A stretch of DNA of 64,000 nucleotides from Rhodanobacteraceae bacterium (GTDB lineage Bacteria; Pseudomonadota; Gammaproteobacteria; Xanthomonadales; Rhodanobacteraceae). Within the stretch, counting starts at the first letter, position 1. Each line of letters opens with the position of its first letter. Positions 1 through 9,457 of this stretch are shown piece by piece. The DNA lies in assembly GCA_004299705.1 (NCBI GenBank), contig SCQS01000032.1, positions 121,342-185,341 of the forward strand, written 5' to 3'. Below the pieces are notes generated by a model. The model did no database searches. It saw only the letters and a list, made by a program, of their open reading frames with translations, and was not told the origin of the DNA. The position numbers and the translations under genes are program-made.

Positions 1-1
1 T

Positions 2-1003
2 TCGGCCGGTTTCGCGGCGCGCCACGAGCACTACAGCGACTTCGGCAACACCACGTCGTGGAAGCTGTCCGGCCGCTATGCGTTCACGCCGGTGGTCGCG
101 CTGCGCGGCACCATCTCGACCGGTTTCCGCGCGCCGTCGCTGCAGCAGGAGTATTACTCCTCGACCGCGATCAACTTCGTCAACAACGGCAGCGGCAACC
201 TCGTTCCGTACACCATCCGCACCTTCCCGGTTTCCGACCCGGCGGCGGTGGCGCTGGGCGCGCAGCCGCTGAAACCCGAGAAGTCGCGCAACTACAGCGT
301 AGGGCTGGTGTTCACGCCAACGGTCGGACCCTACACGACGCTGGACTTTTACCAGGTCGACGTCAACGACCGCATCATCCTCTCGGGCAACCTGGTCGGC
401 ACCGCCGTGCAGGATTACCTGACCTCGGTCGGCATTCCGTTCGTCAGCGGCGGCCGCTTCTTCACCAATGCGGTGGATACGCGCACGCGCGGCGCGGATC
501 TGATCGGAACCTGGCCGCTGCAACTGTCGGGCTCGTCGCTGAAGTTCACCGGCGGCATCAACTACAACAAGACCGACATCCGCTCGATCAAACCCAACCC
601 GCCGCAACTCGGCCTGGCGGGGCTGGTGCTGCCGGTGATCGACCGCACCGAACAGGGCTACATTACCGTCGGCACGCCGCGCACCAAGGCGTTCTTCGCG
701 ACCGACTGGGGCATCGGCAACTGGACCCTGCACGGACAACTGACGCGCTACGGTGAATGGAAAACGCTGGGCTCGACGCCCTCGGGTGACCAGAGCTACA
801 GCTCGCGCGTGCTGCTGGATGCCTCGGTAAGCTACGCGCTCGATCAATGGCACTTCACGCTGGGCGGCAACAACATCACCAATGTGTACCCCGCGAAGAA
901 TGACGCAGCCAACAACTACCACGGCATCATCGCCTACCCGCTGTCATCGCCGTTCGGTTTCAACGGCTCGTACTGGTATGCGAGCGTGGCGTACAGGTGG
1001 TAA
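2..1003 (+). CDS. TonB-dependent receptor, C-terminal part (5' end outside window)
   Basis: The open frame runs from the window edge to a TAA and gives about 333 residues of an outer-membrane beta-barrel. Near the start a G-F-R-A-P-S-L motif is visible, typical of the mid-barrel of TonB-dependent receptors. It is followed by K-P-E-K-S (the 'LKPEKS.NY..G' motif), alternating polar/aromatic strands, a GGNNITNVYP-type motif near the end and a terminal strand ending in Y-R-W. A terminal aromatic residue is the usual BAM recognition feature (family knowledge). The plug domain and TonB box lie upstream of the window, so the ligand cannot be judged. The first ATG in the frame (92) is internal and is not the start. 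The class is certain; the substrate is unknown. Confidence 0.93.
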   Translation, partial: SAGFAARHEHYSDFGNTTSWKLSGRYAFTPVVALRGTISTGFRAPSLQQEYYSSTAINFVNNGSGNLVPYTIRTFPVSDPAAVALGAQPLKPEKSRNYSVGLVFTPTVGPYTTLDFYQVDVNDRIILSGNLVGTAVQDYLTSVGIPFVSGGRFFTNAVDTRTRGADLIGTWPLQLSGSSLKFTGGINYNKTDIRSIKPNPPQLGLAGLVLPVIDRTEQGYITVGTPRTKAFFATDWGIGNWTLHGQLTRYGEWKTLGSTPSGDQSYSSRVLLDASVSYALDQWHFTLGGNNITNVYPAKNDAANNYHGIIAYPLSSPFGFNGSYWYASVAYRW

Positions 1004-1015
1004 GCAAGCCAGCCC

Positions 1016-1133
1016 ATCCCCTTCGGCACGAAGGGGGTCGATGCAGTTGCGGCGCAACTGCATCGGGGATGCGCTGCGGGAAACGCAATAGAGCCATCCC
1101 CCTCAGTCCCCCTTCCTGCGGAAGGGGGAGGAG
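1016..1133. repeat. Dispersed palindromic repeat, family D, copy 1
   Basis: The element opens with a hairpin of the type CCCCTTCGGCACGAAGGGG. A GGGGATGC segment follows, then CATCCCCCTC, and it closes with a second hairpin CCCCCTTC..GAAGGGGG. The same architecture recurs at 18501-18616 and 51434-51553, with a half copy at 13577-13626. It lies between the receptor gene and clpB, which converge here, and could act as a transcription barrier (inference). Confidence 0.8.
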
Positions 1134-1146
1134 TACCGTCGTGGTC

Positions 1147-1201
1147 GCCGGCAGGCCAGCTCATACAAGAGCTGTTTTCGTAGGAGCGCGCCTGCGCGCG
1201 A
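1147..1201. repeat. GTAG-type REP doublet (REPIN-like), copy 1
   Basis: The right half reads GTAGGAGCGCGCCTGCGCGC, a GTAG head followed by a GC-rich hairpin, and abuts the clpB stop codon. The left half (1147-1166) is a decayed inverted copy of a similar REP. A spacer resembling that of the second doublet at 55999-56056 separates them. GTAG-headed REPs paired in inverted orientation are known from Stenotrophomonas and Pseudomonas, where RAYT transposases mobilise them. No RAYT gene is in this window. Confidence 0.75.
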
Positions 1202-3793
1202 TCAGCGCTTGTGGAACGCGAGCTTGCCGTGTTCCGCATCGACCTTGATGGTATCGCCGCCCGTGAATTCGCCGGCAAGGATCTTCTGCGCCAGCGGGTT
1301 TTCCAGTTGCGTCTGGATCGCGCGCTTCAGCGGGCGCGCGCCGTAGACCGGATCGAAACCGACGTTGCCGAGCAGCATCAACGCGCCATCGGAAATCTCC
1401 AGGTCAATCTGGCGCTCCTGCAGACGCTTGGCGAGGTAGTTGGTCTGCAAACGCGCGATTTCGCGGATCTGCGATTTGTCGAGCGGATGGAACACCACGA
1501 TCTCGTCGAGGCGGTTGATGAACTCGGGCCGGAAGTGTGCCTGCACCACGCCCATCACCGCGGCCTTCATTTGCGTGTAAGCCTCGGGTGAATCCTCGTC
1601 GATGCCTGACGATGCGATCTCCTGAATCTGTTGCGAACCCAAATTCGACGTCATCACGATCACGGTGTTGCGGAAGTCCACCGTTCGCCCTTGGCCATCC
1701 GTAAGCCGGCCATCATCCAGCACCTGCAGCAGGATGTTGAACACATCAGGGTGCGCCTTCTCGACTTCGTCCAGCAGGATCACGCAATACGGGCGCCGGC
1801 GCACGGCTTCGGTGAGATAGCCGCCTTCCTCGTAGCCGACGTAGCCCGGAGGCGCGCCGATCAGCCGCGCGACCGAATGTTTCTCCATGAACTCCGACAT
1901 GTCGATGCGCACCATCGCCTCGGTGGTGTCAAACAGGAAATTTGCGAGTGCCTTGCACAGCTCGGTCTTGCCGACGCCAGTGGGGCCGAGGAACAGGAAC
2001 GAACCGTACGGGCGATTCGGATCGGACAGGCCCGCACGCGCGCGCCGGATCGCGTCCGACACCGCGGTGACGGCCTCGCTCTGCCCGACCACGTTCTTGT
2101 GCAGCGCATCTTCCATGTGCAGCAGTTTTTCGCGCTCGCCTTCCAGCATCCTGGAAACCGGAATGCCGGTCCAGCGCGAAACGACCTCCGCGATTTCTTC
2201 GTCGGTGACCTTGTCCTTGACCAGCTTGAACTCGCGCTGGTCGGCAGACTGCGCGACGGCGAGCTGTTTCTCCAGCTCCGGCAGGCGACCGTACTGAATC
2301 TCGCTCATCTTCGCGTAATCCTGACGCCGTTGCGCAGCTTCCAGTTCGTGGTGCGTCTTGTCGATCTGCTCCTTGATGCTGGCATCGCCCTGCAGCGCGG
2401 CCTTTTCCGACTTCCAGACTTCATTCAAGTCGGAGAACTCGCGTTCGACCTTTTCGATGTCGCCTTCTAGATCGGCAAGTCGCTTCTTCGATTCCGCGTC
2501 CTTTTCCTTCTTCAGCATTTCGCGCTGGATCTTCAACTGGATCAGCCGGCGTTCGAGGCGATCCAGTTCCTCCGGCTTGGAGTCGATCTCCATGCGGATA
2601 CGCGAGGCGGCTTCGTCCATCAGGTCGATGGCCTTGTCGGGCAACTGGCGGTCGGTGATGTAGCGGTTCGACAACGTGGCCGCCGCGACGATCGCCGGAT
2701 CGGTGATCTCGACGCCGTGGTGCACCGCGTACTTTTCCTTCAAGCCGCGCAGGATCGCGATGGTGTCCTCCACCGTCGGCTCGCCGACAAAAACTTTCTG
2801 GAAACGCCGCTCCAGCGCGGCGTCCTTTTCGATGTACTTGCGGTATTCGTCCAGCGTGGTCGCGCCGATGCAGTGCAGCTCGCCGCGCGCCAATGCGGGC
2901 TTCAGCATGTTGCCCGCGTCCATCGCACCTTCGGCCTTGCCCGCGCCGACCATCGTGTGCAGTTCGTCGATGAACAGGATGACCTGCCCTTCCTGCTTGG
3001 ACAGGTCGTTCAACACGCCCTTCAGGCGTTCCTCGAACTCGCCGCGGAACTTCGCGCCGGCGATCAAGGCGCCCATGTCCAGCGCCAGCAGGCGCTTGTT
3101 CTTCAGCCCTTCCGGCACTTCGTCCTTGACGATGCGCTGGGCCAGCCCTTCGACAATCGCGGTCTTGCCGACGCCGGGCTCGCCGATGAGCACCGGATTG
3201 TTTTTGGTGCGGCGGCTCAAGACCTGGATCACGCGGCGGATTTCCTCGTCGCGGCCGATCACCGGATCGAGCTTGCCGGTTTCGGCGCGCGCGGTCATGT
3301 CGATGGTGTATTTCTCCAGCGCCTGGCGCTGGTCCTCGGCGCTCTCCGACTGCACCTTCTCGCCGCCGCGCAACTTGTCGATCGCGGCCTCGATGTTCTG
3401 CTTGCTGGCACCGGCGGCTTTCAAGGCGCGACCGATGTCGCCCTTGTCCTCGACGCAGGCCAGCACGAACAATTCGGACGCGATGAACTGGTCGCCGCGC
3501 TGCTGGGCCAGCTTGTCGGTGACGTTGAGCAGCCGCGTCAGTTCGTTCGAGACATTGATGTTGCCTTCCTGCCCGGACACGCGCGGCAACTTGTCCAGCA
3601 TTTCGCCGACGCGTTGGCGCAGCAGCGGCACGTTGACGCCGGCCTGCGCCAACATCGGCGCGGTCGACCCGCCCTGCTGATCGAGCAGGGCTTCCAATAC
3701 ATGCGCGGGTTCCAGCATGTTGTGGTCGCGCCCGACCGCCAGCGATTGTGCATCACTGAGCGCCTGCTGGAACCGCGAAGTCAGCTTGTCCAT
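1202..3793 (-). CDS. clpB: ATP-dependent chaperone ClpB (disaggregase)
   Basis: This 863-residue Hsp100 AAA+ protein threads aggregated proteins through a hexameric pore together with DnaK. The order is: N-terminal Clp repeat domain ([12 protein letters not shown]... onward); first ATPase domain with Walker [10 protein letters not shown] near residue 205 and Walker B ILFIDE; a long coiled-coil middle domain rich in E/K/R, which separates ClpB from ClpA; second ATPase domain with Walker [10 protein letters not shown] near residue 605; and a C-terminal domain with the [10 protein letters not shown] sensor-2 motif. The ATG at 3793 matches the family start. The frame continues upstream to a later-looking Met, but those extra 24 residues are not family-like. 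No sigma-32-type promoter was identified with confidence. Confidence 0.97.
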   Translation of the reverse strand: MDKLTSRFQQALSDAQSLAVGRDHNMLEPAHVLEALLDQQGGSTAPMLAQAGVNVPLLRQRVGEMLDKLPRVSGQEGNINVSNELTRLLNVTDKLAQQRGDQFIASELFVLACVEDKGDIGRALKAAGASKQNIEAAIDKLRGGEKVQSESAEDQRQALEKYTIDMTARAETGKLDPVIGRDEEIRRVIQVLSRRTKNNPVLIGEPGVGKTAIVEGLAQRIVKDEVPEGLKNKRLLALDMGALIAGAKFRGEFEERLKGVLNDLSKQEGQVILFIDELHTMVGAGKAEGAMDAGNMLKPALARGELHCIGATTLDEYRKYIEKDAALERRFQKVFVGEPTVEDTIAILRGLKEKYAVHHGVEITDPAIVAAATLSNRYITDRQLPDKAIDLMDEAASRIRMEIDSKPEELDRLERRLIQLKIQREMLKKEKDAESKKRLADLEGDIEKVEREFSDLNEVWKSEKAALQGDASIKEQIDKTHHELEAAQRRQDYAKMSEIQYGRLPELEKQLAVAQSADQREFKLVKDKVTDEEIAEVVSRWTGIPVSRMLEGEREKLLHMEDALHKNVVGQSEAVTAVSDAIRRARAGLSDPNRPYGSFLFLGPTGVGKTELCKALANFLFDTTEAMVRIDMSEFMEKHSVARLIGAPPGYVGYEEGGYLTEAVRRRPYCVILLDEVEKAHPDVFNILLQVLDDGRLTDGQGRTVDFRNTVIVMTSNLGSQQIQEIASSGIDEDSPEAYTQMKAAVMGVVQAHFRPEFINRLDEIVVFHPLDKSQIREIARLQTNYLAKRLQERQIDLEISDGALMLLGNVGFDPVYGARPLKRAIQTQLENPLAQKILAGEFTGGDTIKVDAEHGKLAFHKR

Positions 3794-3943
3794 TCTCACG
3801 TGGGCATCCTCGAGGAAAGGTGGTGATGGCCGCCGATCGCGGAAACATGGGGCCGCAAACACCACCCTTCAACGCTGCGACCCGCCGACCGGACTCCGAG
3901 TTTAGAATTCCGCGCTGGCAAAGGCACGTCGGGGAATTGAACC

Positions 3944-4681
3944 GTGGGAGCTCCGGGATTGGCGCCGTGGGGCTGGCGCGCTTGGAATACCGTACAACTC
4001 GTTTACACCGTCGCGTGGACGGCAGGCTGGATCAGCCTTGCACTCGTGGTGCTGCTGCTGACGAGCGGCAACCGCCATATCCCGCTCCGGATGGCCGCGC
4101 GACTGTGGGCACCCGGGCTGATGTTCGGCGCAGGGGCGAAGCTGCGAGTGGAGGGCGTGGAACGCGTGGATTTCTCGAAGCCGCACGTGTTCGTGGCCAA
4201 CCACGAGTCGATGATCGACATCTGCGCGCTGTTCCGGGCCCTGCCCGTTCCGATCCGTTTCGTGATCAAGCAGGAACTCGCGAAGGTGCCCTTCATCGGC
4301 TGGTACGCACGCGCGATGGGCATGCTGTTCATCGAGCGCGGCCACGCGCGCGAAGCCGCGCAGCGCCTGCACGGCGTGGTGTCGGTCGTGCGGGCCGGCG
4401 CCAGCTTGTGCGCGTTTCCGGAAGGCACGCGCGGTCGCGACGGCAGCGTCGGGCCGTTCAAGGGTGGCGCATTCCAGGTGGCGCTCGCAGCCGGCGTGCC
4501 GGTGGTGCCGATCGCGATCGCGGGCTCGGGCGCGGTGTTGCCGGCTTCCGGCTTCAGCGTGCGGCCCGGCACCATCCACGTGCGCATCGGCGAGCCGATT
4601 GCAACCGCGGGTTTGCACGCCGGCGACCGCCACGCGCTGGCGCAACGCGCGCACGACGCGGTGGCGGCGATGCTGAGCTGA
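3944..4681 (+). CDS. plsC: 1-acyl-sn-glycerol-3-phosphate acyltransferase (PlsC family)
   Basis: A membrane acyltransferase of 245 residues that would convert lysophosphatidic acid to phosphatidic acid in phospholipid synthesis. Motif I, N-H-E-S-M-I-D, holds the catalytic His87 and Asp92, and motif III, F-P-E-G-T-R, is at residues 158-163. An N-terminal hydrophobic segment (about 16-40) is a likely membrane anchor. The start is a GTG at 3944; no in-frame ATG gives a complete N-terminus. It stands alone, divergent from clpB and convergent with tesA. LPLAT family members vary in acyl acceptor, so the exact substrate is inferred. Confidence 0.92.
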   Translation: MGAPGLAPWGWRAWNTVQLVYTVAWTAGWISLALVVLLLTSGNRHIPLRMAARLWAPGLMFGAGAKLRVEGVERVDFSKPHVFVANHESMIDICALFRALPVPIRFVIKQELAKVPFIGWYARAMGMLFIERGHAREAAQRLHGVVSVVRAGASLCAFPEGTRGRDGSVGPFKGGAFQVALAAGVPVVPIAIAGSGAVLPASGFSVRPGTIHVRIGEPIATAGLHAGDRHALAQRAHDAVAAMLS

Positions 4682-4730
4682 TCTCCGCCTATGGTGGCGC
4701 CATGCGGCGTTACCCTCGCAGTCCTTCGCG

Positions 4731-5390
4731 TCAGGATTCCGGCCGCACCTGCGGTTTTGCCCCGATCATCGATGCCAACGCCGCCCACACGTTGTCCAGC
4801 ACCAGCGGCTGTGCGGCTGCGGTCGGGTGCAGGCCATCGGCCTGCATCAACTCGGGATGCAGCGCGATGCCCTGCAGCAGGAACGGCACCAGACCCGTGC
4901 GATATTGCCTGGCGAGGTCCGCGTAGATCGCGCGCAAGCCATCGCGGTAGCGCGGGCCGTAGTTCACCGGCAGCTCGATGCCTAGCAGCAGCACCTTGGC
5001 CCCGCTCGCTTCGGATTGCTTGACCATCGCCACGAGGTTCGTGCGGATTTCGGCCAGCGGCAACCCACGCAGGCCATCGTTGGCACCCAATTCCAGGATC
5101 ACCAGTTTCGGCCGGTATTGTTTCAGCAGGCCCGGCAGCCGCGCCAACCCCGATGCAGTGGTCTCGCCGCTGATGCTGGCATTGACCAGACGCCGCGGCG
5201 GACGCATATCGGCAAGGCGTTTCTGCAGCAACGCGGGCCACGCCGCATCCAGTTGGATATTCTGGGCGGCGGACAACGAATCCCCCAGCAACAGGATCGT
5301 CGCCGGCTGCGTGGCCAGCGCCGGTCGCGCCAACATCAGGCACAACAAGATGGATGACAGCAGGATGGACGATGGCAACCGGACAGGCAT
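4731..5390 (-). CDS. tesA: Arylesterase / acyl-CoA thioesterase I (TesA, SGNH hydrolase)
   Basis: This is a 219-residue periplasmic GDSL hydrolase. A signal peptide (hydrophobic core about 9-22, A-L-A cleavage near 26) is followed by block I G-D-S-L-S with catalytic Ser38. Next come G-E-T-T (block II), G-A-N-D-G-L (block III, oxyanion Asn) and D-G-L-H-P near residue 190 with the Asp/His pair. The neighbour on the other strand is ybbA, the same divergent tesA/ybbA/ybbP arrangement as in Escherichia coli, which supports the orthology. The two genes start inside one CATG tetranucleotide (5388-5391), so no intergenic space is left. GGAAA lies about 9 bases before this start. Confidence 0.94.
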   Translation of the reverse strand: MPVRLPSSILLSSILLCLMLARPALATQPATILLLGDSLSAAQNIQLDAAWPALLQKRLADMRPPRRLVNASISGETTASGLARLPGLLKQYRPKLVILELGANDGLRGLPLAEIRTNLVAMVKQSEASGAKVLLLGIELPVNYGPRYRDGLRAIYADLARQYRTGLVPFLLQGIALHPELMQADGLHPTAAAQPLVLDNVWAALASMIGAKPQVRPES

Positions 5391-6063
5391 GGCGTTGATT
5401 TCCGCGCAGGGTTTGAGCAAGCACGTCGAGGGGCCGACGGGCCGCCTGGACATTCTTGACGATGTCAGCCTGGAAGTGAATGCCGGGGAAACCGTCGCGA
5501 TCACCGGCGCCTCGGGTTCCGGCAAGACTACCCTGCTCGGCCTGCTGGCCGGACTCGACTTGCCGAGCACCGGCGGCGTGAGCCTGGATGGCCACGCATT
5601 GAATGCGCTGGACGAGGAAGGCCGCGCGCGCCTGCGCTTGCGGCTGGTCGGTTTCGTGTTCCAGTCGTTCCACCTGTTGCCTGGACTGACCGCCGAGGAA
5701 AACGTGCTGCTGCCGCTGGAGCTGGACGGCACGCCCGACGCAACCACGCGCGCAGGCGCGGCGCTGGATGCGGTAGGCCTCACCGAACGCGCCGCACATT
5801 TTCCGTTCCAGTTATCCGGCGGCGAGCAGCAACGCGTGGCGATTGCCCGCGCCTTCGTGCACGCCCCGCGCATCCTGTTCGCGGACGAACCCACCGGCAA
5901 CCTCGACCACCATTCGCGCGACGCGATCGCGAACCTGTTGTTCGCGCTCAACCGCGAGCACCGTACCACGTTGGTACTGGTCACCCACGACCCCGCGCTG
6001 GCCGCGCGTTGCGCACGGGTGCACGACCTCGTGGACGGCCACTTGCAGGCACACGCGCAATGA
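5389..6063 (+). CDS. ybbA: ABC transporter ATP-binding protein, YbbA family
   Basis: A 224-residue ATPase of the LolD/MacB type that would drive the FtsX-fold permease encoded next. Walker A is G-A-S-G-S-G-K-T (residues 40-47), the Q-loop is F-Q-S-F-H, the signature L-S-G-G-E-Q-Q-R is near 145, Walker B is I-L-F-A-D-E, and the H-loop is V-T-H-D. The start at 5389 fits the family N-terminus. In-frame ATGs at 5365 and 5350 would add 8 or 13 residues and lie inside tesA, so the start is not settled. The stop overlaps the permease start (ATGA), indicating translational coupling. The family is thought to act on envelope lipids or lipoproteins; the substrate is unknown. Confidence 0.92.
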   Translation: MALISAQGLSKHVEGPTGRLDILDDVSLEVNAGETVAITGASGSGKTTLLGLLAGLDLPSTGGVSLDGHALNALDEEGRARLRLRLVGFVFQSFHLLPGLTAEENVLLPLELDGTPDATTRAGAALDAVGLTERAAHFPFQLSGGEQQRVAIARAFVHAPRILFADEPTGNLDHHSRDAIANLLFALNREHRTTLVLVTHDPALAARCARVHDLVDGHLQAHAQ

Positions 6064-8543
6064 TCGTTCCGAATCTCGCGCTGCGCGCGCTGCGCCGCGA
6101 GTGGCGCTTGCCGGAACTGCGCACGCTGATCGCCGCGCTGCTGTTGTCGGTGATCGCGCTGGGCGCGGTCGGCACGCTGGCCGCACGCGTGCAACGCGCG
6201 GTGCTGATGAGCGCGGCCGAACTGATCGGCGGCGACCTCGGCATCGATGCGGCAAGGCCGTTGCCCCCAGACTTCGTCCAACAGGCACGCGCGCTCGGCC
6301 TGCGCACCAGCAAGTTGGCAAGCTTCCCCAGCGTCGCATTCGCGCACGATCGCAGCCAGTTGCTTTCGGTGACGGCCGGCGATGCTGCGTGGCCGCTGCG
6401 CGGCAAGCTGTTGATCGCGGGGCGCGACGGCCGCAGTGTCGCCAGCCATGCGCCACACACCGGCAGTGTGTATCTCGACCACCGCGCGCTGGTGGCCTTG
6501 CAGCTCAAGCCGGGCGAGCGGGTGCAGGTGGGCGGCATGAACCTCGTCGTCGCGGGCGAGCTCGAACAACAACCCGGCTCCAGCGGCCTGATTTCGTTGG
6601 CACCGCGCGCGGTGATGGCGTTGACCGATGCCGAATCGGCAGGCCTGCTCGGTACCGGCAGCCGCGCGCATCATCAACTGCTGGTTGCGGGCGACGTGAG
6701 CGCGGTCGCCGCCTGGCGCACCTGGGCCACGGCCCACCTGCCAAACGACGCGCACCTGATTACCCCCCAGGAAGTGCAGCAACGTCTCGCCGTCGCGTTC
6801 GATCGTGCCGGGACCTTCCTGCGCCTGGCGGCCTTGCTGGCGGCGTTGCTGGCCGGCATCGCGGTCGCGTTGTCGGCACAGCGTTACGCGCGTCGCAAGA
6901 CCGACGAGATCGCGTTGCTGCGTGCGATCGGCGCGTCGTCACGTTACACATTCGGCAACCTCGCATGGTCGCTGGCGGTGCCCGCGCTGCTCGCGGCACT
7001 CGTCGGCGTCGGGATCGCATTGGGATTGGCTTCCATTGCATTCGCGTACGCGCACGGACTGTTGCCACCCTCGGCACGAAACACGCCACTCCCGATAGGG
7101 CCGGCGTTTGCCGCGGCAGGCGTGGGCCTCGCGGTGCTGATCGGCTTCGCGCTGCCACCGTTGGCAAGGTTGAAATCGGTGCCGCCGATCGCGGTATTCC
7201 GCCGCAGCGCTGCGACAACCGGTCGGCGCTTCGACGTCCTGTACGCATTGCCGGTGCTGGTCGCGATCGGGCTGATCGCGCTGGAAACCGGAAGCTGGAA
7301 ACTTGCGGGCGTGCTCGCGGCCTGCCTTGCGGGTGCCGCCGTGTTCACGCTGGTCGTGACGCTCGCGATCATGTGGCTGGTCAGGCGTTACGTCGCGCGC
7401 CTGCACCCGGCCCTGCGCCTCGGCGCCAGCGCGCTGACGCGGCGGCGGGCCTTGAGCCTCGTGCAAAGTTGCGCGATCGCACTCGGGATGACCGCGTTGC
7501 TGCTGCTGGCGGTGGTCGCGCCCGCGTTGCTGGACAACTGGCGGCAGGAACTGCCGCCCGACACCCCCAACTGGTTCGTGGTCAACGTGCAGGCCGCGCA
7601 GCGCGACGGCGTGCGCGACGCGCTCGCTCGGCTCGGCGCCACCCGCTACAATGAGATGCCGGTCGCGGTCGGCAAGCTGGTCACGGTCAATGGCGTGGAC
7701 GTCGAAAACCAGCCTTTTCGCGGCCACGACGTGAAACGGGACGCCTCGCAACAGTTGCGCTTGTCGTGGAGCCCGACGCTGCCGCCGGCCAATCGCATGA
7801 TCGCGGGACACTGGTTCACGGCCGACCCGCGCACGCCGCAAGTGTCGCTGGACGTCGCCTGGATCCATCGCTTCGATCTCAAGCTTGGCGACACCCTCGG
7901 GTTCCTGATCGGCAACCAGCACATCGAGGCGCGGCTGACCAGTATCCGTGAGGTGGACTGGAGCCGCTTCAACGTCAACTTCTTCGTGCTGCTCGATCCC
8001 GCGCACGGGCAAACCTTGCCGCACACCTGGATCGCGAGCTTCCATTTGCCACCCGGCCACGCGCGCGCACTCGCGGCGTTTTCACGCGACTATCCCAACC
8101 TGTCATTGATCGACGTGGACGAATTGCTGGACCGCGCGCGCCAAATCGTGGACCAGGTGACCGCCGCCGCACGCTGGGTGCTGGGCTTCAGCCTGCTGGC
8201 CGGCGCGCTGGTACTGGCCGCCGCGCTGACCATGAGCGCCGCCGAACGCCGGCATGAAGCCGCGTTGCTGCGCACCCTCGGCGCACGCCGCGCTCAGTTG
8301 CGGATGGCCGCGCTGTGCGAGTTCGGATTGCTGGGCGCGATTTCGGGTCTGACCGCGCTGCTGGCATCGGCTGCGGCCGGTGCGTGGCTCGCGCATTCGG
8401 TATTCCGCATTCGCGCGTTCGCGCCGCCGTGGCCGCCGCTGATCGTCGCCGCGGCGGTCGCGGCCGTGGTTGTCGCAATGTTGGGTTTGGTCGGAACCCG
8501 GCGCGTGTTGCGTACTTCACCCCTGCGGTTGTTGAGACGATAA
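6060..8543 (+). CDS. ybbP: ABC transporter permease, YbbP family (FtsX-like domains)
   Basis: The 827-residue inner-membrane permease has an N-terminal membrane helix (about 20-40) and a large periplasmic segment. A block of three helices with the FtsX-type A-L-L-R-A-I-G-A motif follows. A second helix set and periplasmic region come next, ending in a final FtsX domain (A-A-L-L-R-T-L-G-A-R-R) with three terminal helices and a basic tail. Two FtsX domains and the length of about 800 residues match YbbP. It overlaps ybbA by four bases. Together they form a type VII-like ABC pair for which no solute import is expected. Role inferred: lipid or toxin extrusion at the envelope. Confidence 0.92.
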   Translation: MIVPNLALRALRREWRLPELRTLIAALLLSVIALGAVGTLAARVQRAVLMSAAELIGGDLGIDAARPLPPDFVQQARALGLRTSKLASFPSVAFAHDRSQLLSVTAGDAAWPLRGKLLIAGRDGRSVASHAPHTGSVYLDHRALVALQLKPGERVQVGGMNLVVAGELEQQPGSSGLISLAPRAVMALTDAESAGLLGTGSRAHHQLLVAGDVSAVAAWRTWATAHLPNDAHLITPQEVQQRLAVAFDRAGTFLRLAALLAALLAGIAVALSAQRYARRKTDEIALLRAIGASSRYTFGNLAWSLAVPALLAALVGVGIALGLASIAFAYAHGLLPPSARNTPLPIGPAFAAAGVGLAVLIGFALPPLARLKSVPPIAVFRRSAATTGRRFDVLYALPVLVAIGLIALETGSWKLAGVLAACLAGAAVFTLVVTLAIMWLVRRYVARLHPALRLGASALTRRRALSLVQSCAIALGMTALLLLAVVAPALLDNWRQELPPDTPNWFVVNVQAAQRDGVRDALARLGATRYNEMPVAVGKLVTVNGVDVENQPFRGHDVKRDASQQLRLSWSPTLPPANRMIAGHWFTADPRTPQVSLDVAWIHRFDLKLGDTLGFLIGNQHIEARLTSIREVDWSRFNVNFFVLLDPAHGQTLPHTWIASFHLPPGHARALAAFSRDYPNLSLIDVDELLDRARQIVDQVTAAARWVLGFSLLAGALVLAAALTMSAAERRHEAALLRTLGARRAQLRMAALCEFGLLGAISGLTALLASAAAGAWLAHSVFRIRAFAPPWPPLIVAAAVAAVVVAMLGLVGTRRVLRTSPLRLLRR

Positions 8544-8755
8544 AGCAACCAGCCGGTCGACTCCGCGCGCCCCTGCCATCCACGGCGCCACGGCAAGTTG
8601 CATCAAATCGCACGGCGCGAAAACACCGCAGCCGCTCCGCGACCCAATCCACCTGAACCGGAACGTCTGATGCCTGAATGGAGCGTCAAGCTGCTAAGCA
8701 TTTTCTAAGAATACAACCCCAATTTACGGGGCTACTTGGGTGTGGCAGACGAGTC
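8544..8755. other. Intergenic, no gene seen
   Basis: Between ybbP and the methyltransferase. The last 90 bases become distinctly AT-richer than the flanking genes (for example the stretch 8698-8735). I see no hairpin or RNA gene. The methyltransferase frame is open back to an ATG at 8678, but the residues it adds are not family-like. Confidence 0.5.
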
Positions 8756-9457
8756 ATGTATTTTGATTATGAGCGCGACACGAAAAAGTATTATCAGAAC
8801 GACCTCATCGCGAGCCGTTACCACAGGTTGTACACGGCTTCGAAGGGACTGAGGACCTTCCCGTTCAGATTCGTCGCGCGCCGGGAACAACGAATCGTCG
8901 GCACGCTCCTGGGGAATGTCGTGCACCGACACGTACTCGACATCCCTGCCGGAACTGGCAAACTGGCCGACGTTTTTGCGCGATCGGGGTCGCACGTCGT
9001 GGCGTGTGACGTTTCCAGCAACATGCTGGAGATCGCAAAAAAAGAATATCTAAGAATCAATTATGCGAATGTCGAATATGCCATCGCCGACGCAGTGAAC
9101 CTGAATCATTTTGCTGATGCGACATTCGACGTTGTTGTCTGTTTGCGGCTTTTGCACCGGGTTCCACCCGGAATCAGGTGCAGGATGCTGAGGGAGTTTT
9201 CGCGGGTTGCACCATTCGCATTGGTTTCGTACGGAATCGATACGGCATATCACAACTTGCGGGAGCGAGTGCGCAACAAGATCACGGGCTGCAAGCCCGT
9301 CGCGAAATGCTTCTGTTCCCTGGCAGAAGCGCGACGTGAAATCGAACCGTTTTTTGAAATCCAAAGGGAATCCCGGATCGCACGCGGTGTGTCCAGGGAA
9401 TTGGTCTTTTCGCTCAAATCGCGCGTGGGGACGACGCAACAACAAGCCGCCTTCTGA
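8756..9457 (+). CDS. Class I SAM-dependent methyltransferase, substrate unknown
   Basis: A 233-residue protein with a Rossmann-type methyltransferase core. Motif I is V-L-D-I-P-A-G-T-G-K-L (residues about 64-74), the acidic end of strand 2 is V-A-C-D-V-S-S-N-M-L, motif II-like A-D-A-V-N-L follows, and D-V-V-V-C-L-R-L-L-H-R is motif IV/V. This resembles UbiE/Methyltransf_11 proteins, but the C-terminal part is not recognisable and the acceptor is unknown. The gene uses visibly more A/T and rarer codons (AAA, AAT, TTT, ATA) than its neighbours, a sign of acquisition. It stands alone, so there is no pathway context. The start at 8756 is chosen because the text upstream does not look coding; 8678 is an alternative. 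Confidence 0.8.
   Translation: MYFDYERDTKKYYQNDLIASRYHRLYTASKGLRTFPFRFVARREQRIVGTLLGNVVHRHVLDIPAGTGKLADVFARSGSHVVACDVSSNMLEIAKKEYLRINYANVEYAIADAVNLNHFADATFDVVVCLRLLHRVPPGIRCRMLREFSRVAPFALVSYGIDTAYHNLRERVRNKITGCKPVAKCFCSLAEARREIEPFFEIQRESRIARGVSRELVFSLKSRVGTTQQQAAF

Noticed and set aside
4003..5799. Long open frame of about 600 codons on the minus strand across plsC, tesA and ybbA
   Set aside because: It is the antisense shadow of high-GC coding sequence: Arg/Ala/Gln-rich, without motifs, and overlapping three well-supported genes.
5391..6782. Upstream extension of the tesA frame to 6782 on the minus strand
   Set aside because: The extension runs antisense through ybbA and ybbP, and the TesA signal peptide begins precisely at 5390.
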